This document shows, one piece after another, positions 1 through 8,581 of a stretch of 64,000 nt of DNA (position 1 is its first letter; every line of letters starts with the position of its first letter). This DNA comes from Cohnella thailandensis (lineage in GTDB: Bacteria > Bacillota > Bacilli > Paenibacillales > Paenibacillaceae): contig NZ_JACJVQ010000005.1 in NCBI RefSeq assembly GCF_014212135.1, positions 325,702-389,701 on the forward strand, in the 5' to 3' direction. Made by a program: the position numbers and the translations under genes. The notes under the pieces are model-generated. The model saw only the letters and a list, made by a program, of their open reading frames with translations, was not told the DNA's origin and ran no database searches.

Positions 1-2
1 CG

Positions 3-263
3 CTGAAGCTATTGCTGGAGTATGAGTCGATAGACGGCATCCTGGCGAACCTCTCGTCTTTGTCCGCGAGCATCAAGGCAAAAATCGAGAACGATCTGGA
101 CATGCTGCATCTCTCCCGCACGCTCGCCCGAATCAACATCGAGAGCCCGATCGAATGCGTGCTGGACGATTGCCTGTGGAACGTCTCGATAGAGAGGGCG
201 AAGCCGATGTTCGACCAGTATCGGCTCACCACGCTTCTCCAAATGATCCACTCGGCCAGCTAA
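3..263 (+). CDS. 5'-3' exonuclease, C-terminal part (cut by window edge)
   Basis: Only the last 86 codons are present; the reading frame is open to the left edge, so the true start lies outside the window. The visible part (EYESIDGILANL, then a run of helices ending TTLLQMIHSAS) resembles the C-terminal helical part of stand-alone 5'-3' exonucleases related to the N-terminal domain of DNA polymerase I, which remove RNA primers and flaps. Catalytic aspartates would lie upstream and cannot be checked. The call rests on general resemblance of the helix-hairpin-helix tail, so it is moderate. A long hairpin follows at 284-337. Confidence 0.6.
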   Translation: MKLLLEYESIDGILANLSSLSASIKAKIENDLDMLHLSRTLARINIESPIECVLDDCLWNVSIERAKPMFDQYRLTTLLQMIHSAS

Positions 264-283
264 ATAAGCGGGAACTCTAACAT

Positions 284-342
284 ACGACCCTCTTTTTTCC
301 GACATAAGGAAGACAACCGGAGAAAAGAAAGGGTCGTTTTAC
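284..342 (+). promoter_or_regulatory. Long imperfect hairpin covering the next gene's ribosome site
   Basis: ACGACCCT (284-291) pairs with AGGGTCGT (330-337). The flanking CTTTTTTCC (292-300) pairs imperfectly with GGAGAAAAG (319-327). A short T-rich run follows, so it may terminate the upstream gene. The 3' arm also holds the GAAAGGG that must serve the TTG start at 344, so it could hide that ribosome site. Confidence 0.45.
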
Positions 343-343
343 T

Positions 344-1729
344 TTGTTTACTTTCCATTCGCACGCAAGAAAAGTCCTCGCAATCGCTCTTGCCATAACG
401 CTCGGCAGCTTCAGTCTTCCAACCGATTCGCGCGGAGAGGAAGCGGATGGCGCCGGAGCTTCCCCGACGGTATGCGACGCGGCCCCATTCAACGTTGAAG
501 CGGGAACCCGTACGTTCCTTACCGAGAATATTCGACTGCCGGATTCGGCATCCTTCACATCCTATGAGATAGGCAACCCCCAGGTGGCTCGCGTGTCCTC
601 GGCCGGATTGCTGATCGCGATCGCCCCCGGGACGACCAATCTGAGAGCGACATACGCGTCAGCGGAAGGCAAGGCGGAACCTTGCGTCATCCCCGTGACG
701 GTGAAGGCGGCCGCTCCGCTTAAGCTTGCTTTTCAACCGAAGGCGGAATCGAAGAAAGTATCCGCGGCCGGCAAGACGTTCACCGTCCAGACGGTCGCCA
801 TTCCGAAGGGAATGCCGGTCGACGTCGGACTGGGAGGAGGGCGCATCGGCGGCACGGAAGCTCTGGCTTCCATCGCCAAGCGGAAGAACGCGACTTTCGC
901 GATCAACGGAACGTTCTTCGAAGCGTACGGCGGCATTCCGGAGCCATGGGGCACGGTCATCGCCGACGGAGAAGTCGCTCATTCGGGCAATTACGGGACG
1001 ACGATCGGTTTTACCCGGGATGGGAAGGCGGTCATGGATTCTTTGCGAATTACCATCTCGGGGAAAACGGTCAACGAAGACGGCAGGGAGCGAGGCTGGT
1101 ACGCCTACTTCGTCAATCGAACGCCCGCGGAGACGGCCGACTCGGCGGTGCTGTTCACCTCGAAGCGAGGCGAGCGGATCGGCTTCGCCCGCGGCACCGC
1201 GGTTGTCGTCGATAAGAGCATCGTTCAGAGAATCGCGAAGAACGAGAACGTGCAAATCCCGAAGACGGGCTTCGTCGTCGTTTATACGGGAAGCTTGCAA
1301 TCCCAAGCGGACAGCTTCGGAGTCGGCCGGCCTGCAAGCTATAAGACCGAGTTCAAGGACATGAACGGCAAAACGCTCGATTGGAGCAAAGTCGTAACGG
1401 CGGTGGGAGCGGGTCCGCGGGTCGTCAAGGATGGAAAAGTGGCCGTGGACGCGGCGAAGGAAGGGTTCTCGGAAGCTAAGATCCTTAGCTCCAGCGCGGC
1501 GAGAAGCGGAATCGGCATCAAGGCGGACGGGAGCCTTGTCCTGGCGACGGTCGGCGGAGCGACGGTGAAGGAGCTTGGAGCGATTCTGCTGAAGCTCGGA
1601 GCCGTGCAGGCGATGAACCTGGACGGCGGAGCTTCCTCGGGGCTGTTGGCCGACGGCAAGGCGAGAACGTCGCCGGGCCGGAACCTCAGCAACGCGCTCG
1701 TGTTCGGAACGAAGCTGAATTATCGATAA
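344..1729 (+). CDS. Secreted phosphodiester glycosidase (NAGPA/DUF2233-type) protein
   Basis: 461 residues. A basic start followed by VLAIALAITLGSFSLP gives a likely signal peptide, so the protein is probably exported. Residues about 40-125 look like a bacterial Ig-like (BIG2) module (IGNPQVARVSSAGLLIAIAP). The rest carries hallmarks of the phosphodiester glycosidase / NAGPA family: INGTFF, SAARSGIGI and NLDGGASSGLL. Members are linked to cell-envelope glycan or exopolysaccharide turnover; the substrate cannot be read here. The start is a TTG at 344, with GAAAGGG about ten bases upstream; no ATG fits the signal peptide. The gene stands alone after a hairpin. Confidence 0.8.
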   Translation: MFTFHSHARKVLAIALAITLGSFSLPTDSRGEEADGAGASPTVCDAAPFNVEAGTRTFLTENIRLPDSASFTSYEIGNPQVARVSSAGLLIAIAPGTTNLRATYASAEGKAEPCVIPVTVKAAAPLKLAFQPKAESKKVSAAGKTFTVQTVAIPKGMPVDVGLGGGRIGGTEALASIAKRKNATFAINGTFFEAYGGIPEPWGTVIADGEVAHSGNYGTTIGFTRDGKAVMDSLRITISGKTVNEDGRERGWYAYFVNRTPAETADSAVLFTSKRGERIGFARGTAVVVDKSIVQRIAKNENVQIPKTGFVVVYTGSLQSQADSFGVGRPASYKTEFKDMNGKTLDWSKVVTAVGAGPRVVKDGKVAVDAAKEGFSEAKILSSSAARSGIGIKADGSLVLATVGGATVKELGAILLKLGAVQAMNLDGGASSGLLADGKARTSPGRNLSNALVFGTKLNYR

Positions 1730-1749
1730 GATCTCGGCGGGACGTCAAG

Positions 1750-2022
1750 CTAGTGCATCTCCGGCTCCGTCTCGTCATGAGGCTTGTGGTCGCCGGGATA
1801 ATCTCGGTCGAGGCCCGCATGAAGCTCGCGATTTTCCCAGGTGAAGTTGCTCTTGGACCGCTGGTCCGCCCTCCATGGGGTGCTCTTGCCCAGGCTTGGC
1901 GACTCGATGGCCATTCCGTAAGGACCTTCCGGGAATTCCTCGGGAATCACTTCGTTGCGCCGCGATTCGACCGTGGCAAGATCCGTAGTCGGTTGCCGTT
2001 TCTCGCGGAGATACTTGGACAT
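1750..2022 (-). CDS. Small conserved hydrophilic protein, unknown function
   Basis: 90 residues, charged, without membrane segments or cysteines. It begins MSKYLREKRQPT and ends rich in Asp, His and Glu (PGDHKPHDETEPEMH). The ATG at 2022 is preceded by GGAGG with good spacing, which makes a real gene likely. It lies downstream of the DUF3055-type gene on the same strand with a 69-base gap and may be co-transcribed. I do not recognise the family. Confidence 0.6.
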   Translation of the reverse strand: MSKYLREKRQPTTDLATVESRRNEVIPEEFPEGPYGMAIESPSLGKSTPWRADQRSKSNFTWENRELHAGLDRDYPGDHKPHDETEPEMH

Positions 2023-2091
2023 GGGACAACCTCCTTCGAATCCATTTCACGATAGGTTGCCCGGAAGAGCCCGTTATCAATCGGACTTCGA

Positions 2092-2388
2092 TCAATCCGT
2101 AAAATGAACCTCGCCCAAAACCATGTACAAGAACTGGGACAGCTCCTTCGCCTCTTCCTCTCCGATGCGGAAAGTCGCTTCGATGACGCCTTCTTCCTCC
2201 AAGTCGTCGGCGGCCAGGACGCCGCTTCGTCCCGATTGCATGTCGATGACCAATTTTTTGCCGTAGAAACGGTTCGTCGTGACGATGGCGAGGTCGAAGC
2301 GCGCAAGTCCCGGAGTGATGAACGTCACGAAGCGGGTCGAGGTCTGCTCGGTGCTGTCGGACAGAAAATCGAAGTCTTTGAGCTGCAT
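2092..2388 (-). CDS. DUF3055-type small protein
   Basis: 98 residues, beginning MQLKDFDFLSDSTEQT. The pattern (RFVTFITP, FDLAIVTTNRFYGKKLVIDM, then an acidic C-terminal helix) matches my memory of the DUF3055 family found in Bacilli, whose function is unknown. The ATG at 2388 is preferred over an in-frame TTG two codons upstream, because AAGGAGG lies eight bases before the ATG and only two before the TTG. There are no membrane segments. It sits between the nitric oxide synthase gene and a small hydrophilic gene, all on the minus strand. Confidence 0.7.
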   Translation of the reverse strand: MQLKDFDFLSDSTEQTSTRFVTFITPGLARFDLAIVTTNRFYGKKLVIDMQSGRSGVLAADDLEEEGVIEATFRIGEEEAKELSQFLYMVLGEVHFTD

Positions 2389-2415
2389 GGGCAACGCCTC
2401 CTTGGGATGTCTTGT

Positions 2416-3546
2416 TTATCGTAATTCGTCGGCTTCGTAAGGCCGCTTTTGGGAGAGAAAACCCGGCAAGACCGTCTTATCTTCGAAGGTGGAATGGAAA
2501 ATGTGCGTTAGCGCGGGAGACAGAGGAGGGATCAGCCAAGACCACCGGCCGGTGACCTCGCGTCCTTCCTTTTCCTCGTTGCGCTGAAACATTTTGAACT
2601 GCTGGGCGGCGGTATGGTGATCGACGATGCTCACTCCCGCTTGGCGGAACGAATGGAGGACGGCGACGTTCAGCTCGAGCAACGCGCGATCCTTCCACAG
2701 CGTCGAATGGCTGCTCGTGTCCAAGCCGAGCTGCTCGGCGACTAACGGAATCAGGTCGTACCGGAATTCGTCGGCGAGGTTGCGCGCCCCGATCTCGGTC
2801 TCCATGTACCAGCCGTTGAACGGCGCCGCCGGGTAGCGGATGCCCCCGATCGTAAGCGCCATATCCGAGATGATCGGAACCGCGTACCATTTGGCGGAGA
2901 ACGAACCGAACAAATCCTCGGTCGGATGGGAGAGCGGAACCTCGAGCACGAGCTCGTCCGGAATGCGGAACCAGCGCGGCTTCTGCCCGTTCGCTTGAAT
3001 GACGAGAGGGAGAACGTCGAAGGGAGTGCCTTCTCCTCGCCAGCCCAACTCCAGGCAAACCTTGGTGAAGGTTACCGAAGCGGGGTCACCGACAATCCCG
3101 TTCTCGGTCTCGTAGCCGGCATAGCGGATCAACTGATGATTCCAGATGCGAATAGGCTCGGAGCCGTCGGGATTCGCGGGCTTGAAGATCGTGATGGCGG
3201 GCCGGATCTCGCCGCCGTTCGTGGCGAACTCGATGTGCCTCAGAAGCGCCTCGAACGCTTGCCGTTCGGTCTCGCAGCCTCTCTCGTCGAAGACGCGCAT
3301 CCGATTCCAGAACAGTCTTCCGATGCAGCGGTTCGCGTTCCTCCACGCCATCTTGGCCCCGTGCTCCAGCTCTTCGAAGGTATGGCTGTAGTTGCCTTCC
3401 CGCCGAAGGGACTCCTCCAGCTGTCCGAGCCTCTTCTCGACGTCGGCCGCCGGCATGCCGAGCTCCCCGCGGCTGGTCCGAACGAAAGCCTCCGCCTCTT
3501 TATAAAGCGCCTCCGAGAAGGGGCATTTTCTCTCCGCGTGTTGCAT
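2416..3546 (-). CDS. nos: Bacterial nitric oxide synthase oxygenase
   Basis: 376 residues, close to the usual size of bacterial NOS (about 360). It contains only the haem oxygenase domain, with no reductase. WRNANRCIGRLFWNR carries the proximal cysteine (Cys74) that ligates haem. Other family blocks include IFKPANPDG, RIWNHQLIRYAGY, AVPIISDMAL, NGWYMETEIGARNL and DHHTAAQQF. The enzyme oxidises L-arginine to citrulline and nitric oxide using tetrahydrobiopterin or tetrahydrofolate, with electrons from cellular flavodoxin reductases. ATG 3546 (MQHAERKC) is chosen: the frame is open upstream, but homology begins about here and an AGGAAG site precedes it. NO is known to protect Bacilli against oxidants and antibiotics. 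Confidence 0.93.
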   Translation of the reverse strand: MQHAERKCPFSEALYKEAEAFVRTSRGELGMPAADVEKRLGQLEESLRREGNYSHTFEELEHGAKMAWRNANRCIGRLFWNRMRVFDERGCETERQAFEALLRHIEFATNGGEIRPAITIFKPANPDGSEPIRIWNHQLIRYAGYETENGIVGDPASVTFTKVCLELGWRGEGTPFDVLPLVIQANGQKPRWFRIPDELVLEVPLSHPTEDLFGSFSAKWYAVPIISDMALTIGGIRYPAAPFNGWYMETEIGARNLADEFRYDLIPLVAEQLGLDTSSHSTLWKDRALLELNVAVLHSFRQAGVSIVDHHTAAQQFKMFQRNEEKEGREVTGRWSWLIPPLSPALTHIFHSTFEDKTVLPGFLSQKRPYEADELR

Positions 3547-3671
3547 CTTGGCGCGACTTCCTTTCCTTGTGGCCCGATCCGACCGTCCATTCTCTGGTAA
3601 TGATCTAACAGTATCATATGGCTTTTCGTTCGGCAAAAGAAGATCGTGTGACAAACGCACGTTCCTGGCTA

Positions 3672-3777
3672 TTGCCAAATGAATCCTAATCTGCTAATCT
3701 GATCTTACATTGTTCGGGTAGCCGTGATGAGGAAGCACCTCACCGCCAAGTGCGGAGGGGTGCTTCTTGTCGTTTTT
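3672..3777 (+). promoter_or_regulatory. Promoter and terminator-like leader of the HRDC gene
   Basis: TTGCCA (3672-3677), a 17-base spacer and TAATCT (3695-3700) make a plausible promoter. The leader then folds into GAAGCACC (3732-3739) / GGTGCTTC (3759-3766), followed by a T-rich run to 3777. This sits about 80 bases before the start codon of the next gene. An alternative GTGATGAGG / CCTCAC pairing upstream overlaps the first arm, so the two folds compete. Confidence 0.45.
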
Positions 3778-3856
3778 AGGCCGCCGTATTCTCCATCCCT
3801 CGCCTGGGAAGCTCCGGAACGTGAATATGCGCTGGATGCGCCAAGGAGGAAGCAAG

Positions 3857-4864
3857 ATGGAGATCGTTTTTCTGAATCGTTTCGAACGCTCGTTTGGGAA
3901 GGCAGACGTAGAGCGGGGGCAGGTGTTTATCGGAGAGCACCAAGGAATTTGGAGCTCCGGCTGGCATTCGGTTCCGGAGCAGGGGGCGGACGGCCAGGAG
4001 ACCTGGTACGAGGGGACGAGCTGGGAGGAGCTGCTCGCTTCGTTCCGCCATGGAGTGGCCCGCCGGATGAAGGAAGGCTACCGTCCGCTTCTGGACGGAA
4101 TGCTGGAGGATTCCCCGTTCTGGGAGAGGCGCCAGCAGCTGGCTTCCCTGCTCCATTGCTACGCGGATCGGCATGCCAACGAAGATACGGTGGCTCCGCT
4201 TCGCCATTGGCGAAGAGCGAAGGCGACGGAAGAGAAGCGCTCGGCCTATCTGATCGCGACGAATCGCGAGCTTCACTTGGTCGCGGTCTTCTTGCCGAGA
4301 ACGCCGGAGGAGCTCGGCCAGCTCCCCGGCTTCGGGAAGACGAAGGTGGAGAAGTACGGGGCCGAGCTGCTCGAGCTGGTCTCCGCGTTGCCGAGAGAGC
4401 ATGATTTTCCGCTTCAATGGGTGGAGAACGCCATATCCGAAGAGCAGCTGTCGGAATGGATTTTCCTCCAGAAGGAGGAGAAGTACGGCAAGAGCGTCTC
4501 CCTGGTTCAGGAGAAGAAGAGGCTGCTGACCGGCATTCGCCAAGGCAGCTCGCTGGCCGATCTGGAGAAGGAGCTCGGCCTGACGAGAAGGATGCTGGTG
4601 GAGAGGATCGACCGGCTGGACGAGGAAGGCTACGACGTCCTCCCCCTCGTCGATCAAGAGCTGTCGGCCGTCGACGAAGGCGAGATCAGGCAGGCGGAGA
4701 GCGCGATGCAGGAGCTTGGCGACCGATACCTTAAGCCGCTGTACCAACGCCTTTATGCCTCGGAAGCCGCCGGAGGAGGGGCGGGGCAGGCGGAGCAGCA
4801 ATACGAGAAGCTGAGAATGATCCGGATTCGCTACCGCCGTCAGCGCCAATCGTCCGCCGTGTGA
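3857..4864 (+). CDS. HRDC-domain protein, likely nucleic-acid binding
   Basis: 335 residues. The middle (about 130-190) is an HRDC domain: SAYLIATNRELHLVAVFLPRTPEELGQLPGFG, here spanning several helices and ending GKTKVEKYGAELLELV. HRDC domains bind DNA or RNA in RecQ helicases and RNase D. No helicase or nuclease motif is present. The C-terminal half includes a helix-turn-helix-like stretch (SLADLEKELGLTRRMLVERI), as in RecQ C-terminal regions. ATG 3857 is chosen because AAGGAGG lies just upstream. The same HRDC and wHTH parts occur in the full RecQ at 51.7 kb, so this could be an accessory protein. It converges on corA. Confidence 0.72.
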   Translation: MEIVFLNRFERSFGKADVERGQVFIGEHQGIWSSGWHSVPEQGADGQETWYEGTSWEELLASFRHGVARRMKEGYRPLLDGMLEDSPFWERRQQLASLLHCYADRHANEDTVAPLRHWRRAKATEEKRSAYLIATNRELHLVAVFLPRTPEELGQLPGFGKTKVEKYGAELLELVSALPREHDFPLQWVENAISEEQLSEWIFLQKEEKYGKSVSLVQEKKRLLTGIRQGSSLADLEKELGLTRRMLVERIDRLDEEGYDVLPLVDQELSAVDEGEIRQAESAMQELGDRYLKPLYQRLYASEAAGGGAGQAEQQYEKLRMIRIRYRRQRQSSAV

Positions 4865-4878
4865 CCGGAGAACAAAGA

Positions 4879-4925
4879 ACGCCCCTCTGCCGGCCGATAA
4901 AGGCCGATCGAGGGGCGTCGAAGAT
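4879..4925. terminator. Bidirectional terminator between HRDC gene and corA
   Basis: ACGCCCCTC (4879-4887) pairs with GAGGGGCGT (4910-4918), with an inner GGCC/GGCC stem. On the minus strand a T-rich run follows the stem. Confidence 0.7.
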
Positions 4926-4933
4926 ATAGGAAC

Positions 4934-5869
4934 TCATATCCAATCCTTCTTGCGGAAGATATAGAACATCCCGAATCCTAGGGCAGCCATTATGACCAGA
5001 AGCACGATGGATCCATACCGGTCGTGCATGCCGGGAATGAAGTCGAAATTCATTCCGTAGATGCCCGTTATGAAGGTCAAGGGCATGAAGATCGTCGTCA
5101 AGGCGGTGAAGACGCGCATGATCTCGTTCGCGCGGTTCGCGACGCTGGACTGGTAAGCTTCCCGCAAGTTCGCCATCAGGTCGCGGTACGTCTCGAACGT
5201 TTCCGTGATCTTGACCGCGTTCTCGTAGATGTCGCCGAAGTATTTCTGCAGTTGGACGTCGAACAGCTTAAGCTCCTTCTTGTTGAGCGCCCCGATGACG
5301 TCGCGCTGCGGTCCCAGCACTTTCTTGAGCCACAGGATTTCGCTTCGAAGGCCGATGATCTCGGTGAGATGGGATTTCTTCGTATGCATGAGAATGTCTT
5401 CCTCGAGGCTCTCGATTCTTGCCTCGATCCTGTCGCCGACGAGGAAGTAGTTGTCGACGACGATGTCGACGAGATGATACAGCAGCCGGTCGGCGCTGTT
5501 CACTTCCTGCTCCCACAGGATCGGCTTGATCGTCCGGAGCTCGTTGATCTTCTGCCGGGTGACGGTAATGAGGTAATGGCGTCCGAGAAACATGTTCAGA
5601 GCCCTCAGGAAGATCTCCTCGTCGTCGAATCGGATGCTGTTGATGACGATAAAATAATGGCTTTCGTACACTTCCAGCTTCGGACGCTGCTCCTCTTCCG
5701 TCAAGCAGTCCTCCACGGCAAGATCGTGAATGCCGAACAGAGGCTGCAGCGCAAGCAGGTCGTCTACGTCCGCGTCGATCCAGTAGAAGCCCTGCTCCGG
5801 AGGAACAAGGGTCGTCGCAATGTCTTCGATAGGCGTGAATACGCCTTTGTTAACCAGCCGAATTTTCAT
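4934..5869 (-). CDS. corA: CorA-type magnesium/cobalt transporter
   Basis: 311 residues. A long soluble N-terminal domain (about 1-245) is followed by two C-terminal membrane helices separated by YGMNFD, the GMN signature that forms the selectivity filter. The tail after TM2 is basic (FRKKDWI), as in the family. CorA forms pentamers in the membrane and imports Mg2+. ATG 5869 is chosen over an upstream in-frame start, because AAGGAG precedes it and the extra residues (MRRSGFH) are not family-like. A CATGATGAATCATG palindrome lies just upstream (5888-5901). I see no M-box riboswitch. Confidence 0.93.
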   Translation of the reverse strand: MKIRLVNKGVFTPIEDIATTLVPPEQGFYWIDADVDDLLALQPLFGIHDLAVEDCLTEEEQRPKLEVYESHYFIVINSIRFDDEEIFLRALNMFLGRHYLITVTRQKINELRTIKPILWEQEVNSADRLLYHLVDIVVDNYFLVGDRIEARIESLEEDILMHTKKSHLTEIIGLRSEILWLKKVLGPQRDVIGALNKKELKLFDVQLQKYFGDIYENAVKITETFETYRDLMANLREAYQSSVANRANEIMRVFTALTTIFMPLTFITGIYGMNFDFIPGMHDRYGSIVLLVIMAALGFGMFYIFRKKDWI

Positions 5870-6145
5870 ATGGAATCCGCTCCTTCGCATGATGAATCAT
5901 GCAGGGCGTACATCCGTTAAGCATAATCAGTCTATAAGTCGGCGGAGCCGGCTTTGCCCGAGCGCCAAACGGCAACCTGTCGTCCTGCTTCATTTCCCGT
6001 TAACCTGCAACTTGGTCCAGGCTGATCCCCTTCCATGACCGGCTCCCCCCTTTATCGTTGTCCTTGTTGATTAAGCGCAATTCGTGATAAGTATAATCTT
6101 CTCCGAACCCCCATTACAAGGACATTTTCCGGGGAAATCCGCTCC

Positions 6146-6174
6146 TTGACGGTATCGTTCTTTTGGTTTACATT
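6146..6174 (+). promoter_or_regulatory. Promoter of the methionine operon
   Basis: TTGACG (6146-6151), a 17-base spacer and TACATT (6169-6174). It lies about 45 bases before the SAM riboswitch aptamer, so the riboswitch is in the transcript. The rest of the gap between corA and here (5870-6145) shows no gene. Confidence 0.65.
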
Positions 6175-6216
6175 AGAAGGAGTTTCACGTTGGATTACAA
6201 CCGAATAGGAATTGCC

Positions 6217-6390
6217 ATCCTTATCAAGAGCAGGCGGAGGGACTAGCCCGATGAAGCCCGGCAACCGGCGTCGATCGAAGACGCACGGTGCTAATTCTTG
6301 CGGTGCACGATTTACGGTCGTGTTACTGGGAGATGAGAGAGGCGCGTATGTTTCTACTGCGACGACCCTTCTCATCGAAGGGTCTTTTTT
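6217..6390 (+). ncRNA. SAM-I riboswitch (S-box) with terminator
   Basis: The S-box core is clear: TTATCAAGAGCAGGCGGAGG, GACTAGCCCGATGAAGCCCG, GCAACCGGCG, GGTGCTAATTC and AGATGAGAGA (6331-6340). An intrinsic terminator follows: GACCCTTC (6364-6371), loop TCATC, GAAGGGTC (6377-6384) and six Ts. In this family, SAM binding stabilises P1 and allows the terminator to form, turning the operon off when SAM is plentiful. It lies directly before metA and explains control of the metA-metI-metC cluster. Confidence 0.96.
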
Positions 6391-6444
6391 GGTTATTCGG
6401 ACCGGGATGCTTCGGTTGGGTTCAGACAGAAAGGGGAGTTGAAA

Positions 6445-7362
6445 ATGCCGATTAAAGTACCGGATTCGCTGCCAGCCAGAGAGATTTTGGCGGAAGAGAA
6501 CATTTTCGTCATGGATGAGAGCGTCGCTTACCATCAGGATATTCGGCCGCTCCGCATTGCGATCTTAAATTTAATGCCGACGAAGGAGACGACGGAGACG
6601 CAGCTGCTTCGCCTGATCGGGAATACCCCGCTGCAGGTGGAAGCGGTGCTGATCCATCCGAAGACGCATACGTCGAAGAATACGTCCGCGGAGCATCTCG
6701 AAGCGTTCTACAAGACGTTCGACGAGATCTCCCAGCAGCGCTTCGACGGCATGATCATTACCGGAGCTCCCGTCGAGCAATTTGCCTTCGAGGATGTAAA
6801 CTACTGGGAAGAGCTGAAGGACATCATGGATTGGAGCAAGAGGAACGTCACCTCCACCTTCCACATTTGTTGGGGAGCGCAGGCCGGCCTCTTCCATCAC
6901 TTCGGCGTCCCTAAGGTCGATCTCCCGAATAAGCTGTTCGGAGTGTTCCCTCATACGGTCGAGAAGAGGAACGTTCCGCTGCTTCGCGGCTTCGACGAGC
7001 TGTTCTACGTGCCTCAATCCCGCCATACCGAGGTGCGCAAAGAAGACATCGAGAAGATACCGGAGCTCGAGATTCTCTCCGAATCCGAAGATGCCGGCGT
7101 CTATATCGCCGCCACGAAGGACGGGCGCCAGATCTTCGTCACCGGCCATTCGGAATACGATCCTCTGACCCTCAAATGGGAATACGACCGGGATAAAGCC
7201 AAAGGGCTCCGCATCGACGTTCCCAAAAATTATTTTCCGGGAAATGATCCGTCGAAGATGCCGCTGTCGAGCTGGAGAGCGCACGCGAATCTGCTGTTCT
7301 CCAACTGGCTGAACTACTACGTTTACCAACAGACTCCTTACGATCTGGGAGCTGGCATTTAA
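6445..7362 (+). CDS. metA: Homoserine O-acetyltransferase (MetA family)
   Basis: 305 residues. It activates homoserine for methionine synthesis. [10 protein letters not shown] holds the acyl-accepting Cys142. Residue 111 is glutamate (ITGAPVEQF); in this family Glu111 favours acetyl-CoA and Gly111, as in E. coli, favours succinyl-CoA, so acetyltransferase activity is predicted. [10 protein letters not shown] carries the conserved His and Glu. ATG 6445 (MPIKVPDS) is chosen, with AAGGGGAG upstream, rather than a TTG two codons earlier. It is the first gene after the SAM riboswitch; metI follows after 54 bases. Confidence 0.95.
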   Translation: MPIKVPDSLPAREILAEENIFVMDESVAYHQDIRPLRIAILNLMPTKETTETQLLRLIGNTPLQVEAVLIHPKTHTSKNTSAEHLEAFYKTFDEISQQRFDGMIITGAPVEQFAFEDVNYWEELKDIMDWSKRNVTSTFHICWGAQAGLFHHFGVPKVDLPNKLFGVFPHTVEKRNVPLLRGFDELFYVPQSRHTEVRKEDIEKIPELEILSESEDAGVYIAATKDGRQIFVTGHSEYDPLTLKWEYDRDKAKGLRIDVPKNYFPGNDPSKMPLSSWRAHANLLFSNWLNYYVYQQTPYDLGAGI

Positions 7363-7416
7363 TAAACAGAGAGTCGCGATTCCCAACTTATTCGTTAGCA
7401 GGAGGATTCCAATCTT

Positions 7417-8577
7417 ATGAACATTGAAAGCCGCTTAGCCCAAATAGGTTCCCAAGAGGACCCGCGCACCGGAGCAGTCAACTATCCGATTTATCAATCC
7501 ACGGCTTTCCGCCACCCTCGGCTCGGCCAGAGCACGGGCTTCGATTATTCCCGTACGAAGAGCCCGACCCGGTCCGTCCTGGAGCAGGCCGCGGCCGATC
7601 TGGAGAACGCGGACGGCGGCTTCGCGTGCAGCTCGGGCATGGCTGCCCTCACGACCATCTTCGCCCTGTTCGGCCAAGGCGATCATCTGATCGTCTCCTT
7701 GGATCTATACGGCGGCACTTACCGCCTTCTGGAGCAGATCCTGTCCCGTTACGGAATTACCGCGTCCTACGTGGATACGAACGACATCGAAGCGATGGAG
7801 GAGCTCTGTACCGCCGGCACGAAGGCCGTCCTGATCGAGACGCCGACCAATCCGCTGATGATGATCACGGACATCGAGAAAGTCGCTGCTTGGGCCAAGT
7901 CCAAGGGGTTCCTGACGATCGTGGACAATACGCTCCTGACTCCGTTCCTGCAGCGGCCGCTTGACCTGGGCGCCGACATCGTCATCCATAGCGCGACGAA
8001 GTACTTGGGCGGACATAACGACGTGCTCGCGGGGCTGATCATGACCAAGGGCGAAGAGCTGACCAAGAAGATGGGCTTCCTTCACAACTCCTTGGGAGCG
8101 GTTCTCGGACCTCAAGATTCGTATCTCCTGATGAGAGGGATGAAGACTCTCGCCCTGCGAATGGAGCGCCACGAATACAACTCCGTCAAGATGGCGGAAT
8201 GGCTGAAGGCGCATCCGGCCGTCGAGGAGGTTTACCATCCCGCGCTGCCTCATCATCCGGGGCATGAGATCCAGAAGCGCCAGTCCTCGGGGAACACCGG
8301 CATTTTCTCGTTCCGCATGAAGGATGCCCGCACGGTCGAACCGATTCTTCGCCATCTGAAGCTGATCGCCTTCGCGGAGAGCTTGGGCGGAGTGGAATCC
8401 CTGCTGACTTACCCGGCGATCCAGACGCACGCGGACATCCCGGAAGAGATTCGCAAGAAGGTCGGCGTGGACGACAGGCTTCTCCGTTTCTCCGTCGGCA
8501 TCGAGCATATCGAGGATCTGATCGCGGATTTGGGCGCGGCGATCGACGCGGCGCTGCAAGAAATCGAGGGGGCATAA
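7417..8577 (+). CDS. metI: Cystathionine gamma-synthase / O-acetylhomoserine thiolyase
   Basis: 386 residues; a Cys/Met-metabolism PLP enzyme. YSRTKSPTRSVLE is the usual substrate-side block, SSGMAA the PLP phosphate region, and HSATKYLGGH holds the Schiff-base lysine. The order metI then metC behind a SAM riboswitch matches Bacillus metIC. It would join O-acetylhomoserine to cysteine (giving cystathionine) or to sulfide. The product of MetA, predicted to be O-acetylhomoserine, fits this substrate. The stop is four bases from the next start, so translation is probably coupled. Confidence 0.9.
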   Translation: MNIESRLAQIGSQEDPRTGAVNYPIYQSTAFRHPRLGQSTGFDYSRTKSPTRSVLEQAAADLENADGGFACSSGMAALTTIFALFGQGDHLIVSLDLYGGTYRLLEQILSRYGITASYVDTNDIEAMEELCTAGTKAVLIETPTNPLMMITDIEKVAAWAKSKGFLTIVDNTLLTPFLQRPLDLGADIVIHSATKYLGGHNDVLAGLIMTKGEELTKKMGFLHNSLGAVLGPQDSYLLMRGMKTLALRMERHEYNSVKMAEWLKAHPAVEEVYHPALPHHPGHEIQKRQSSGNTGIFSFRMKDARTVEPILRHLKLIAFAESLGGVESLLTYPAIQTHADIPEEIRKKVGVDDRLLRFSVGIEHIEDLIADLGAAIDAALQEIEGA

Positions 8578-8581
8578 CGAC

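Noticed and set aside
5870-6145. Search for a magnesium (M-box) riboswitch before corA
   Set aside because: No M-box core elements were seen on the minus strand; only a CATGATGAATCATG palindrome at 5888-5901.
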